Made by a program: the position numbers and the translations under genes. DNA of 64,000 nucleotides from Sulfolobus sp. E5-1-F (lineage in GTDB: Archaea > Thermoproteota > Thermoprotei_A > Sulfolobales > Sulfolobaceae), in the NCBI RefSeq assembly GCF_009601705.1, contig NZ_CP045687.1, positions 1,834,001 through 1,898,000 on the forward strand. Reading direction: 5' to 3'. The notes under the pieces were generated by a model. The model was given only the letters and a program-made list of their open reading frames with translations, had not been told where the DNA came from and ran no database searches. Positions 24,221 through 33,901 of the stretch are shown piece by piece. The first letter of the stretch is position 1. Every line of letters starts with the position of its first letter.

Positions 24221-24770
24221 ATACGTGATTTTTGAAGTAATTAATGGTGTGCCTCTAACCCTTCTCTCCTCACCGGGAATATTTTCGAAAAAGGAATTAG
24301 ACTTGGGAACAAGAGTACTTTTAGAAAACATAAAAGTAGCGGAAAGTGGAATAGTCGCTGACGTTGGCTGTGGATATGGGCCCATAGGAATTTACCTAGC
24401 ATTGAAAAATCCTAAACTTAAGGTCTACATGGTAGATGTTAACTATATAGCACTAAAGTTAGCTAAAAAAAATGCTAAACTTAATGGAGTCGAGAATAGA
24501 ACAATAATATTAAAATCTGACATCTTCGATAATGTTCCCGCTGACGTTAAATTTAACGCTATTTACTCTAACCCACCACTTTCTAAAGGAGTGGATTTTC
24601 TACAAAAGCTTGAGGCTCAAGCGTATGATAGATTACTTGAAAAAGGATTCATACAATTAGTAGCATATAAGGGCGAAGGAAATATAGAGAAAATATTTGG
24701 TAAAAGATTTAAAGTTGAATCCATAAAGAGAAAAAAAGGGTACTCCTTAATCACAATAGTTAAAGATTAA
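24210..24770 (+). CDS. Class I SAM methyltransferase, RsmC/MTS-like
   Basis: A 186-residue methyltransferase from the ATG at 24210 (MSHEYV); an ATG at 24183 would add nine residues and overlap cbf5 further. SAM-binding motif I is VADVGCGYGPIG, the acidic motif II is MVDVN, and the catalytic YSNPPLSKG is an NPP[FY]-type motif of the MTS domain that modifies guanine N2 or similar exocyclic amines, usually in rRNA or tRNA. Coupling to cbf5 fits an RNA-modification role. The exact target is not known from sequence. Confidence 0.8.
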   Translation: MSHEYVIFEVINGVPLTLLSSPGIFSKKELDLGTRVLLENIKVAESGIVADVGCGYGPIGIYLALKNPKLKVYMVDVNYIALKLAKKNAKLNGVENRTIILKSDIFDNVPADVKFNAIYSNPPLSKGVDFLQKLEAQAYDRLLEKGFIQLVAYKGEGNIEKIFGKRFKVESIKRKKGYSLITIVKD

Positions 24771-24793
24771 AGCTATAAAGCAAAACTATAACT

Positions 24794-24878
24794 GCCGGGG
24801 TGCCCGAGTGGTCCAAGGGGCTGGCCTTGAGAGCCAGTAGGTATTAAGCCTGCGCGGGTTCAAATCCCGCCCCCGGCG
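24794..24878 (+). tRNA. tRNA-Ser (anticodon UGA)
   Basis: An 85-nt cloverleaf. Acceptor GCCGGGG pairs with CCCCGGC and is followed by discriminator G. The anticodon stem CTGGC/GCCAG encloses loop CTTGAGA with anticodon TGA. A long variable arm follows, then the T-arm GCGGGTTCAAATCCCGC. The long variable arm and anticodon agree on serine. No intron and no encoded CCA. Confidence 0.96.
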
Positions 24879-24925
24879 TATAATATTAATCAAGCTATTT
24901 ATACTAAATATAATCTAATTTTTAG

Positions 24926-27112
24926 TTACGAATAAGTTTCTAACAAAACTTCTAAACCTTGCTTAACCCTTTCTTCAACATCTCTACTACCCAAACCTAA
25001 CATTAAACCAGCATGATACCAACTCTTACCTTGTAGAACCCTAGCAACTAGAGAAGCCTCAACTTCGATACTCAAATTAACTTTAAGTTCTAAGAAGTGC
25101 TTAGTAACTAAAAAGTGCGCAGCCTCAGCAATAACATTATAAGGTACCTTACCTCCTATATAAGCCTTAATCTTATTAGCATATAAATCTGGTACCTCTC
25201 CCTCTCTCCTTTCAGTATAAGTATTTCTCAATAACAAGGCAATAAGCTGAGGATTCAAATTATAGTAAACTTGATGAGAAGTCCTCAGCAACTTATCCTT
25301 CAACAAGCTCGAAAGCTTAACAACAAACCCCTTACTCTTTTCACTTAAAGGCTTAATTACAATAACAGAATAACCGTTAAGCTCCTCATTCTTAATGGAA
25401 GATAAGTAAATCGGAGTAAATCCATTCTTAATCCAAAACCGTAAGACAGAATAATCTGCAACAAAGGAGGATCCAATCCAGTCCACTCCCTTTGCCATCT
25501 TAGTAACCTCTTCAATAACCCTACTTCCTATACCCTTACCTTGATTTTCCGGAGAAACGGCAATCCTCATAATCCTCCAACCTTTCAACTTACCGAAATC
25601 AAACGCCCTCATGTACTTTATAAGCCTGTGAGGAATTAAATGCCCCTCATTCTTTAAACCATTCGAAATATCCTCTATTTGCCTTTCAGTAAGGTCTCCT
25701 TCATAAACAATCTGACAAACGGCAACTGGTTTCTCTGATGAATACCCAACTACAACCTTTTGAAATGCCATATCGCCTAAAAGCATCAAATCATCCGGAG
25801 AATTCCTATAATGAGCAGTAACCAATATTCCATAAACACTCTTAAGCAAATCACAATCTTGAAATAACTCCTCTTGAGATACCTCAGTTATTTTCAGTTC
25901 TCCATTATATTCAACCTCAGGTGGTTCAGCATCAAGTAGAAAACCATCAAACATAAACTTCTCTACAGGATCACCCTTAGCATATCTAATAGGATAATCC
26001 ATCTTTATATGCTTTAAAAGTACCTTGTTTTTTAACTTATCAACGTATTTTAAAAACGCCTTACCAGAACCCTCATAGCCGTGAACAGTTGTAACTAAGA
26101 TCACCTTATCCCATCCTTGTAAAATATAATCCAAAAACTCCATACCGATAGCTGCTGCCTCATCTACAACTATTAGATCACCCTCTTCGTTTCTAGCCAG
26201 GTCTGGAGAAACCCACTTTACTCTGGAATCGCCAGCAGTTATCTTCATTATCTTACCATCCTTTGAGGTAGAAAGTTTATACTTAACATTTAGAGCCTGT
26301 AATCCTTTAATTACGAAGTTAAGTATTTCCTGTGAAGAGTAATATGTTGGAGAAGTTACTAGAATATTAGTGAACCTTTCCTCACTCATTAGATAAGATA
26401 AAAACAAACCGATAGACGCACTCTTTCCCCTACCCCTAGCAGCTGTTACTACTAGAACCTTTTTCCCTGGGTTAATGAGGAATAGAGACTCCTCAAGAAC
26501 CTTGTTCTGATCAGAAGACAAGCAAAGCTCATGAAGCTCAATTGGAACTTTAGGATTTTTAGGTATCTTCTTATAAGGTCTATGAGTTTCATTCGAAGAA
26601 TATGGAGTAAAATTACACTTATCCTCTTTAAAGAGAATTATTCCCCTATACTTCTTTGCTAGCTCAATAAATCTATTTTCAAATAGATCTTTAACAATAC
26701 CATCCCTAGTTAAAGACTCCTTATACAACTTACCCTTTAAAATGTCGTCACTATAAACTATTGCTAAACCTCCTCCCCTAGTCATATCTACGAATCTGGC
26801 TATATAGTTAGGTCTAAAATCACCCATTGCATCCAATATTACCAAATCCGCACTCTGCCCAAGATATTTCTCTGAATTTGAGTAATCTACGTCAAGAAAG
26901 TTTTCAAATCTCCTCTTAAATTCCCTCATTCTATCCTTTGAATTATCAAGCCATGGATGAAAGGCATATATGACCCTTGGCTTCTTATTAACTCTTAAAT
27001 ATTCATCAACCAGCAAATTAACCTTCTCTAGTGAATCATGAGATTGAATTATTGCCAAATGTCTATAATATCCATTTACTGCATCTACGAAATAGTTCTG
27101 AAACATTTTCAT
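24926..27112 (-). CDS. tmcA: tRNA(Met)/rRNA cytidine acetyltransferase TmcA/Nat10 type
   Basis: ATP- and acetyl-CoA-dependent enzyme forming N4-acetylcytidine in RNA. From the ATG at 27112 it has 728 residues; the open frame extends to 27154, but that would translate the antisense of the tRNA-Gly gene. Domain order: an N-terminal DUF1726-like region, an RNA helicase module with Walker [11 protein letters not shown] and Walker [11 protein letters not shown], a GNAT acetyltransferase module with [13 protein letters not shown], and a C-terminal tRNA-binding tail. N4-acetylcytidine is abundant in hyperthermophile RNA. It is flanked by tRNA genes on both sides. Confidence 0.92.
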   Translation of the reverse strand: MKMFQNYFVDAVNGYYRHLAIIQSHDSLEKVNLLVDEYLRVNKKPRVIYAFHPWLDNSKDRMREFKRRFENFLDVDYSNSEKYLGQSADLVILDAMGDFRPNYIARFVDMTRGGGLAIVYSDDILKGKLYKESLTRDGIVKDLFENRFIELAKKYRGIILFKEDKCNFTPYSSNETHRPYKKIPKNPKVPIELHELCLSSDQNKVLEESLFLINPGKKVLVVTAARGRGKSASIGLFLSYLMSEERFTNILVTSPTYYSSQEILNFVIKGLQALNVKYKLSTSKDGKIMKITAGDSRVKWVSPDLARNEEGDLIVVDEAAAIGMEFLDYILQGWDKVILVTTVHGYEGSGKAFLKYVDKLKNKVLLKHIKMDYPIRYAKGDPVEKFMFDGFLLDAEPPEVEYNGELKITEVSQEELFQDCDLLKSVYGILVTAHYRNSPDDLMLLGDMAFQKVVVGYSSEKPVAVCQIVYEGDLTERQIEDISNGLKNEGHLIPHRLIKYMRAFDFGKLKGWRIMRIAVSPENQGKGIGSRVIEEVTKMAKGVDWIGSSFVADYSVLRFWIKNGFTPIYLSSIKNEELNGYSVIVIKPLSEKSKGFVVKLSSLLKDKLLRTSHQVYYNLNPQLIALLLRNTYTERREGEVPDLYANKIKAYIGGKVPYNVIAEAAHFLVTKHFLELKVNLSIEVEASLVARVLQGKSWYHAGLMLGLGSRDVEERVKQGLEVLLETYS

Positions 27113-27117
27113 CACAT

Positions 27118-27199
<82 letters not shown>

Positions 27200-27258
27200 A
27201 CTACATTATAATGAGAATAGGAAGGTATTTATTTTTTTCTTCAAGCCAGAAGCGTATT

Positions 27259-27293
27259 AAAAAGAAAAGAGAGGTTTTTTTAAAAAAATAATA
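27259..27293 (-). terminator. Pyrimidine/T-rich terminator after slaB
   Basis: Just past the slaB stop, the minus strand reads several T-runs in a row (TTATTATTTTTTTA and then TCTTTTCTTTTT). Such T-rich tracts without strong hairpins terminate transcription in Sulfolobus. The position at the end of the S-layer transcript fits. Confidence 0.5.
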
Positions 27294-27299
27294 ATTAGC

Positions 27300-28487
27300 T
27301 TAACTTATTCTCCTCATTACTAGAACTATAGCTACTATCGCTACTATTAGACCTATTATCCCAGCTATTATACCACCATATGCTATTGTCGTTAAACTAC
27401 TTACAGTGCTCTTTAGGCTAGCAACTTCGCTATTTAAAGTACCAAGACTTGCACTTAGATTACTTATTTTACCATTTAGTGCTGTAACTTGATTATTTAA
27501 AGTAGTGTATTGCGAAGATAACGAGCTAAGTTGACTGCTTAAGGAACTTACAGTGCTATTCAATTTTCCTATTTCACTGTTTAATGTCGAAATCTCAGAC
27601 TGTAAAGTAGATATTTGAGCGTTAGCATTAGTTAAGCTCTTATTCAAACTCGCTATAGTGGCATTTAACGAAGATATTTCCGCCCTTAATGTATTCACTT
27701 CATTATTTAATGCGTTAATAACACTAAGATAGTTTGGAATCGCAGTTATAAACACATTATAAGTAACTGTGTGAGCTCCGTAAGTTACTGTTAAACTACC
27801 ACTGATCAGGTAAGAAGATATTAACGTTAAACTTGTAGACAATTGAGGAACTTGAAAACTTAACGTAAATGAACCGTTGGCAGCAGTTGTCGTACTTAAC
27901 GTTTTAGTACCAACTGTCGGTGTATTAAGAGTTAATGTTACTGTTACACCAGATAATGGAGCTACGCTAGAGTTGTATACGTAACCCATCAAATTCACAG
28001 TGCCGTTCTGCATAACTACTGAAGTTATGACACCATTTGCGAACTCTACAAACTGTGGATATGTATTCTCATACATTGCCAAGTTTTGTAAAGTTAATAC
28101 TATTGGAGCTACTGCAGGAGTGGTGACATTAACGTTAATAGTACCGACAGCTACACCACCAGCTACTTCAACAGTAATTTGCCATATCCCTATTACATTG
28201 GGGAATGTATAAGCATTAGGTATGTAAATTCCACCGCTCGCATTAACTGTTGTAGGAATACTTGCCGCTAAAGTAGAATTAGGGAAGAACAAGTTTATAG
28301 TAGCACCTTGGCCAGCGAACTGAGTGGGAACAACAGCGTCAATTGTCACTGACTTTCCGACATAGTAAATTTGATTATTTACACTTGGACCGTAAAAAGT
28401 CACGTTACCAGACGTATAAACCGCAGTACTCACTAACGCTACAACTGAAATTAATATCAAGGTAGATAAAACGAATGTTTTTTTCAT
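27300..28487 (-). CDS. slaB: S-layer membrane anchor/stalk protein SlaB
   Basis: The membrane-anchored stalk of the two-protein Sulfolobus S-layer. A 395-residue protein: signal peptide (hydrophobic stretch in residues 5-25), two or three beta-sandwich domains to about residue 255, a long Ser/Asn/Leu-rich coiled coil of about 110 residues, and a C-terminal membrane helix ending in MRRIS. The second ATG (28487) is preferred because a perfect GAGGTGA Shine-Dalgarno lies 6 nt before it; the ATG at 28493 is too close. Many N-x-S/T sequons predict N-glycosylation. It is downstream of slaA with 47 nt between. Confidence 0.93.
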   Translation of the reverse strand: MKKTFVLSTLILISVVALVSTAVYTSGNVTFYGPSVNNQIYYVGKSVTIDAVVPTQFAGQGATINLFFPNSTLAASIPTTVNASGGIYIPNAYTFPNVIGIWQITVEVAGGVAVGTINVNVTTPAVAPIVLTLQNLAMYENTYPQFVEFANGVITSVVMQNGTVNLMGYVYNSSVAPLSGVTVTLTLNTPTVGTKTLSTTTAANGSFTLSFQVPQLSTSLTLISSYLISGSLTVTYGAHTVTYNVFITAIPNYLSVINALNNEVNTLRAEISSLNATIASLNKSLTNANAQISTLQSEISTLNSEIGKLNSTVSSLSSQLSSLSSQYTTLNNQVTALNGKISNLSASLGTLNSEVASLKSTVSSLTTIAYGGIIAGIIGLIVAIVAIVLVMRRIS

Positions 28488-28493
28488 AACCAT

Positions 28494-28500
28494 TCACCTC
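28494..28500 (-). promoter_or_regulatory. Shine-Dalgarno of slaB
   Basis: GAGGTGA on the minus strand, complementary to the 16S rRNA 3' end, with 6 nt to the ATG at 28487. It decides between two in-frame ATGs. A strong SD is expected for an internal gene of a transcript in an organism that otherwise uses leaderless mRNAs. Confidence 0.7.
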
Positions 28501-28511
28501 AAATATATGGT

Positions 28512-28530
28512 AAAGAGAAAAAAATAAAAA
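28512..28530 (-). terminator. T-rich tract between slaA and slaB (partial terminator)
   Basis: Starting 4 nt after the slaA stop, the minus strand has a 19-nt almost pure pyrimidine run (TTTTT-A-TTTTTTT-CTCTTT). This resembles Sulfolobus terminators and could end most slaA transcripts, leaving fewer slaB copies. That would fit SlaA being the more abundant lattice component. The sequence is seen; the effect is inferred. Confidence 0.45.
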
Positions 28531-28534
28531 CCTT

Positions 28535-31500
28535 TTAACTTGAAACCGCCGTTACGTTGGTATATACTAAGAACGTTGGATATAGAGATATTGCAGGACC
28601 ACCAGCAAATGGTACTGCAAACATTACTACTGTATGAGGCTCACTTGGAGTTGACATACTTATGAACTGATATGATTGTACTGGTACTTGTAACACTACA
28701 CCAGGGCCTAGAGATGGTGAATACACTGTCTGGAATGCTGGAGTACCAGGTACTGGAGTACCAGTAGTTACGTTATAGCCTAAGAATGATACTGTCGCTA
28801 TATAGAACGGATATGGATATGGTACAACGCTAGTTACTGATAACAATATATACTGGCTAGTTGGACTTAGAACCAATGACTTATTATAATAGTAGAAGAC
28901 CTTGTATTGAGCTGTTTGTGGAACTGTTACACCTAATGGAGCTAACCTAATTGGAGTATTGTTAAATGCGCCTAATGTAGTTTGCCCAGTTACTGTTGCA
29001 TGAGTGACTGGGTCTTGAACAGTGAACGTTACATTAGAGGTTAATGGCAAAGCTGTGTATGGACCGAAGTGATATCCTGCATATGTATATTGGTTAGCAG
29101 TTCCAACTGCAACCTTATGAGATCCTAATACTACATACATCGTCCCGTTTGGACTACTTAATGTTCCAGTTGCTACATATAAGTTAACTACTGCTCCTGA
29201 ATATACACCAAATGTTGAAGTCTCCGGCAGAGTAGATATTAAATTACCACCGTAAGATGCTACAAACATCCCGTTCATGTAAACTATAGTACTTGCATTG
29301 CTTGGATTATACATTACCGTTACCGTTGCATACTTACTAGTTATTTTAACGCTTGTTACTTGTATTTGGGTAATGCTTGCATTGGCTGCGTTAATATCAA
29401 CTACCTTAGCACTTGGCTGTTGTACTACTGCATAGCTTATCTCAACTGGAATACCAGTTGTAGCGTTAATATACTTTGCAGTGAATATCCATTCAACCGA
29501 ACCTGGAGTGGTTGGTGACATCACATAGAATTCGCCAACTATTAGTAAGGTCTTATTTGTTACATAGGCTCCACTAACAACATCATGATAGGTTACATAT
29601 AGGTAGCTTCCATTCAGAGCAGCTGTATTTGGTAGACCTAATAGTGTAGCCAAAGCTGATATGTTAAATAATGTAGTCTCGAATAGTGGGCTGCATTGAG
29701 ATACTTCACCTAAGCTTGTGGATATTAACAACTTGCTAACATTCAATGGTGATAATACTATTGACTCGTTCATACCATTTAGTTGCACAGTTATTGCAGT
29801 AATGTTACCTACGTTAAATCCGTTTTCTACAGCCTCAATTACACCACTTTGAGGACCTATGCTTATACTGCTATAGAACACATAGTATGGATCGGAAATC
29901 CCGAATGGCATGTATAGTTTGCCAACCGGGAATACTTGTGGCATTATTAATTCTGGAGTAACATTTGCAAACGTTAGAGTTACCTTATTGGTCTGATACT
30001 GTCCTGTACTTAAATAATAGAAGTAAGAAGCATAGTCGGGACTCACATACCACATTACAATCTTGGTGTTTAGTACATACCCTAGTGGCATGTACACAGT
30101 TACTACATATGTTGGAGTTGAGATGTTGTATAAGATATTTGTCGTAACAGTATAGCTAGTTCCTGGTTCAAACTTAAAGTCCACTGGATAATATCCAGCT
30201 GGAGCTGAAGTATAAGTCAATGCTACTGTTTGTCCATTTAATGTAACAGTAGTAGTTACGGGGGTGGTAGTTGCATTGGGTAGAGGACCTAAGGTTATAT
30301 TCTTTATCAACTTAGTACCGTTATAAATCGCAACATGTAGGCCAGCATTGCTCATTAAGTCACCTTCTCCCGCAAAAGTAGCATTATTAACTTTGGAATT
30401 TGCTGTGGAGGTTTGCAATACTGAACCAGCATCACTCACTTGAGCTAACGTATACATGTTATCGCATGTTAGACCAACTAACGGAGTCTTTGGTACAGTG
30501 AAAAAGCTTGGTAGTGCTATATATGCTCTGAATGAACCTAGTGCAATTGGAGTACCTTGAGTGTCAACACCAGTTACAGTCACTGTTGTAGACGGACCCC
30601 ATATGTGGAAAGTCACTAGATATATGTAACCTAAACTTTCAACAGTGAATCTCAATGGCATAAATACCGCGAAGGATAGTGGAGCTCCGGTTAATGTAGT
30701 AGCTATTACATCATAATCGTTGTAATGTACTAAAGGTAAAGACGAGGCCTTAGTTAGATTACCTACAGCCTCAGCAGAATTTTTGGCTTGTGCCAATTCA
30801 CCCAAATACGTGCTTATTAATGTTGATGGATTTAGTTCAGCTTCGTATACAGATCCATTTAACAAGTAATTACCTGATGAAATAGAGTACTTACCAGTTA
30901 TGTTAAACATTATTACTACTTGTGGGAAGCCAGTATTTAAAGACACTATTTTATTTATTACTGTCTGGTTATATATTACTGTCGCACTATTATCATCACC
31001 CAAGTTTATTGGAACTATAGGGGCTATGAAGAAGGTAAAATTAGCCATTTCGCCAGGTTTACTGAAGAAGAAGTTTATTGTACCATTGAATATATTTGCA
31101 CTTAATGTTGCACTGCCATTCTGATATATGAAAACGTTAAATGCAACTCCTAATCTACCAGAGAAGATATAATTGCCAGGTGGGGTTACGTTAAAACTGT
31201 TAGATGTGTAGATAGTAGTTCCAGTTTGTAATGTTAGAGTTACATTCTCATGAGCAGTAACGTTCATTTGACCATTGAACATTAATATTGGACTTTGAGT
31301 TGGAGCAGAGTATAATATCGTATTATTTGATAAGTAGTATTTTTTAAATGGAGGAGCTTGGAAGTTAGCTGTTGGTTTAGAAGCACCAGGAGAAGTATAC
31401 GTTGTGTTCGCAATCACGAACCAGTATATTAAAGCAGGGGCTAATGAGGAGTAAGTTAAAGTAAAGTTGAATGGTGATGTAGTAGTTGTAATGTAATTAT

Positions 31501-32278
31501 CGTACACAGCTACGGTTATGTTGCTTCTTCCAACTGCGTAATTAGCACCGGGTAACATTTTTGAGTTAGTATAGTATAGTGGATTTAATAATGTACCTAC
31601 AAGCTTTACTTGCGGAGATATTGTTATGGTATAAGTGACTCCAGCGTAAGAGAATTCTAGTTGAGTGCCTGGTGGTAGTTTTCCTAAACCGTTATATGCG
31701 TATGTCTTGCCATCTTTTTGAGCTGCTTGACTAATCAAATATGGTAAGCTTAGCTCACTCATATACTGATTAACTTTTACGCTTCCATTAGTGTAGTTAA
31801 CGATAGCATAACTTTTAGAAGGAGTTACACCAATGCTTTGTTCATAACTATATGCTAATTCTTCAGAGGAAGTGGGTGTGCCATATTCACCAGTAGTATT
31901 TAGTAGTAAAACTACGGAATTATGAGCCACATCAAAATAGGCGAGCTTTTTAAAATTGGAATCACTTAATGTTATTGTTCCATATCCTGAACCATTTGGA
32001 AATTTAACACTAAATGTTATAACGTTTAAAGTATAATTAATCGCTAATCCATAATCAAGCTCTGTTGCTTGAGCTCCTATTGTAGCGTTTGAGCTAGCAC
32101 TAAAGAATAGGTTTATGATCATATTGGAAGTGTTGTAGACAGAGGTGACAGATGGTATTGTGTATATTGCTGAATTGTTTGAGTTTGCTGCTTGTGTTGG
32201 CACTACAAATCCAGTTATTATGCCTAAAGTAGATAGGAGGAATACAGAGGTTAGGATTAGACCTAGGGTTTTATTCAT
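28535..32278 (-). CDS. slaA: S-layer lattice protein SlaA
   Basis: The outer lattice-forming S-layer glycoprotein. A 1,247-residue secreted protein with a signal peptide of about 30 residues (hydrophobic 5-27, then PTQA before ANSN). The rest is soluble beta-sheet-rich sequence with very high Thr/Ser/Asn/Tyr/Val content and many N-glycosylation sequons. There is no C-terminal membrane helix, consistent with anchoring through SlaB. Length and position next to slaB match Sulfolobales SlaA. A TATA box and short SD leader precede the ATG. Confidence 0.94.
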   Translation of the reverse strand: MNKTLGLILTSVFLLSTLGIITGFVVPTQAANSNNSAIYTIPSVTSVYNTSNMIINLFFSASSNATIGAQATELDYGLAINYTLNVITFSVKFPNGSGYGTITLSDSNFKKLAYFDVAHNSVVLLLNTTGEYGTPTSSEELAYSYEQSIGVTPSKSYAIVNYTNGSVKVNQYMSELSLPYLISQAAQKDGKTYAYNGLGKLPPGTQLEFSYAGVTYTITISPQVKLVGTLLNPLYYTNSKMLPGANYAVGRSNITVAVYDNYITTTTSPFNFTLTYSSLAPALIYWFVIANTTYTSPGASKPTANFQAPPFKKYYLSNNTILYSAPTQSPILMFNGQMNVTAHENVTLTLQTGTTIYTSNSFNVTPPGNYIFSGRLGVAFNVFIYQNGSATLSANIFNGTINFFFSKPGEMANFTFFIAPIVPINLGDDNSATVIYNQTVINKIVSLNTGFPQVVIMFNITGKYSISSGNYLLNGSVYEAELNPSTLISTYLGELAQAKNSAEAVGNLTKASSLPLVHYNDYDVIATTLTGAPLSFAVFMPLRFTVESLGYIYLVTFHIWGPSTTVTVTGVDTQGTPIALGSFRAYIALPSFFTVPKTPLVGLTCDNMYTLAQVSDAGSVLQTSTANSKVNNATFAGEGDLMSNAGLHVAIYNGTKLIKNITLGPLPNATTTPVTTTVTLNGQTVALTYTSAPAGYYPVDFKFEPGTSYTVTTNILYNISTPTYVVTVYMPLGYVLNTKIVMWYVSPDYASYFYYLSTGQYQTNKVTLTFANVTPELIMPQVFPVGKLYMPFGISDPYYVFYSSISIGPQSGVIEAVENGFNVGNITAITVQLNGMNESIVLSPLNVSKLLISTSLGEVSQCSPLFETTLFNISALATLLGLPNTAALNGSYLYVTYHDVVSGAYVTNKTLLIVGEFYVMSPTTPGSVEWIFTAKYINATTGIPVEISYAVVQQPSAKVVDINAANASITQIQVTSVKITSKYATVTVMYNPSNASTIVYMNGMFVASYGGNLISTLPETSTFGVYSGAVVNLYVATGTLSSPNGTMYVVLGSHKVAVGTANQYTYAGYHFGPYTALPLTSNVTFTVQDPVTHATVTGQTTLGAFNNTPIRLAPLGVTVPQTAQYKVFYYYNKSLVLSPTSQYILLSVTSVVPYPYPFYIATVSFLGYNVTTGTPVPGTPAFQTVYSPSLGPGVVLQVPVQSYQFISMSTPSEPHTVVMFAVPFAGGPAISLYPTFLVYTNVTAVSS

Positions 32279-32280
32279 AC

Positions 32281-32318
32281 TACCTCTGGTGGTGGAATAT
32301 GTGAAAATACTTTATAAA
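32281..32318 (-). promoter_or_regulatory. slaA promoter: TATA box and short SD leader
   Basis: The minus strand has TTTATAAA at 32318-32311. Its centre is about 36 nt from the slaA ATG, predicting a 10-12 nt leader that contains GAGGTA at 32286-32281, 2 nt before the ATG. Unlike most first genes here, slaA therefore appears to have a leader with a Shine-Dalgarno element, plausible for one of the most highly made proteins of the cell. Confidence 0.55.
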
Positions 32319-32347
32319 GCTTTGTATACAGATTGAATTTTTAGAAG

Positions 32348-32421
<74 letters not shown>

Positions 32422-32484
32422 ACTGGTTAAGAATTTTTATTTAGACTAAATAAAGTTTATGCGATTGGAAGAGGATTAGGGGGA

Positions 32485-32845
32485 ATGACTACTCTAGGAA
32501 TAGTTTATGATAAATTTCTCTCCCCATATTTTGCAGGAGGAGGTGCAGTTCACGCTTATGAGGTCACTGTAAGACTTAAAAATTACTTTAAAGTTATCTA
32601 TTACCCTAGTAGTACTGTCCTAGTTTGGGATAAGGAAGTAGTAAAAGAGAAGGCAAAGGAGTTAGAAACACAAGGTATAAGAATTGCTAATGAATTTTAT
32701 GAGATATTGGAGAAGAGGGAGAAGATTAGTAAAATCAAGAAGTTTTTATTTGCTGATAAGGTAACTAAGGAGTTTTCTAAAGGTTATAGGGTTGATTCTG
32801 ATATTTTTGTATCAACCTGACCATACATCACTTGATATTTTCTAG
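32485..32845 (+). pseudogene. Truncated, frameshifted glycosyltransferase (GT4/GT1-like N-terminus)
   Basis: Opens like a family-4 glycosyltransferase (LGIVYDKFLSPYFAGGGA, then HAYEVTVRL), but only about 111 residues remain where a full enzyme has 350-400. The frame stops at 32818-32820. One extra base at about 32809 explains this, because the shifted frame continues YQPDHTSLDIF up to a stop at 32843-32845. The donor-binding C-terminal half is absent; a repeat copy and transposase debris follow. It lies close to slaA and may once have served surface glycosylation. Confidence 0.65.
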
Positions 32846-32860
32846 AGAGTGTCCAGAATG

Positions 32861-32980
32861 CAAATAATTCAATAAAGCTTGAAGGAGAGAAATATAATAT
32901 TATATAAAATAAAGCATTAAGTACAATTACATCTTTCAATACAGCAGAAGATTAATTTTATATTGTAATGAAAAATAATA
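32861..32980. repeat. 120-bp direct repeat, copy 1
   Basis: Identical over 120 bp to 34861-34980, exactly 2,000 bp away, with weaker similarity for roughly 30 bp beyond the right edge (aaaaa-agaatttcaaata). Copy 1 follows the broken glycosyltransferase. It is very AT-rich, has no obvious terminal inverted repeats and no open frame. Confidence 0.9.
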
Positions 32981-33009
32981 GATTTGAGAGAAAAACAGAA
33001 TTTCAAATA

Positions 33010-33740
33010 TAGCCTACACTACTCTCGTTTCCCAGGAGTGTGGCCACCAATTTCATGCGTTTGAAATATTTGCGTTTATAATTATCACTCCCCTATCCAC
33101 TAAATACACTTGAGTGTAAAGAATGTTGTAGATTAGGAAGAAGGTCGAGAGCCCAACTCGTTAACCTATTTGAACTTTAGGTGAAGCGAAAGTCCATTGA
33201 GGAGAGCCTATGCTTCAATGTCCTTGCTCAGCGTAATCCCTCCTACCAAACCCTCCTATGCTAACATTAAACCAGTCAAAGGCACTATAAGCTGGTAAAC
33301 CATCATGAAAGTAAATCACTCAATTAACCCTCCTAAAGTACTTACTAGCAATTTCCTCAATCCCCCTCGTGTTAACTAGCACAATCAATACGTGAAAACT
33401 ACTCCTCAACACAACATCCCTAACGATCCAAACGTAATAATAATTACCCCTAACGCAAACAACCTTAGTCTCGTCAATAGTGTTTCAAGGATACAACGTA
33501 CTTAACGTTACCAAGCCTCAGTAGAGCAAAGTGGAGTGTGATAACCTCCAGGAGGATAAGTCAGCTAGATAACTCGCTAGGCTTAATGCGATCTCCTCCC
33601 TAACGTGAAATCTCGGCTTAAGATTAATATACTTCATTAGGATTAAAATAACTTGGGTGAGCACGGGAATATTCCGTCTATTAGACATGTGTTTACCAAC
33701 AAAAATCTCATGCTCACCAAAAAAGGTATTACGCTAAGCA
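33010..33740 (-). mobile_element. Decayed insertion-sequence transposase
   Basis: No open frame of useful length, but minus-strand translation in broken frames recovers a DDE transposase core. Around 33490-33325 is IDETKVVCVRGNYYYVW with the first Asp, then TRGIEEIASKYFRR. Around 33312-33265 is HDGLPAYSAFDWFNV with the second Asp. Further pieces lie near 33700-33510 (N-terminal) and 33200-33120 (C-terminal). In-frame stops and frame changes show it is dead. The layout resembles short IS6-like elements of Sulfolobus, but the family is uncertain and the inverted ends were not found. It fills most of the long gene-free stretch between the two glycosyltransferase genes. Confidence 0.6.
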
Positions 33741-33901
33741 AAAGGATTTATTTTACGCGTAAAAACGATTTGCACAATTTATTTCAAATTAAGCAAATTG
33801 CTGTCTATATTCCTTGATTTCATCATAAACTAATTAATATAGGAAGAGTCGTGAATTGTGTGGTTAGTTAAGTTTTTTATTCTCATAACTTTCTTTCTCT
33901 T

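Noticed and set aside
32861-32980. MITE (miniature inverted-repeat element)
   Set aside because: Only two copies seen in the window and no terminal inverted repeats or target duplications were recognised; kept as a direct repeat.
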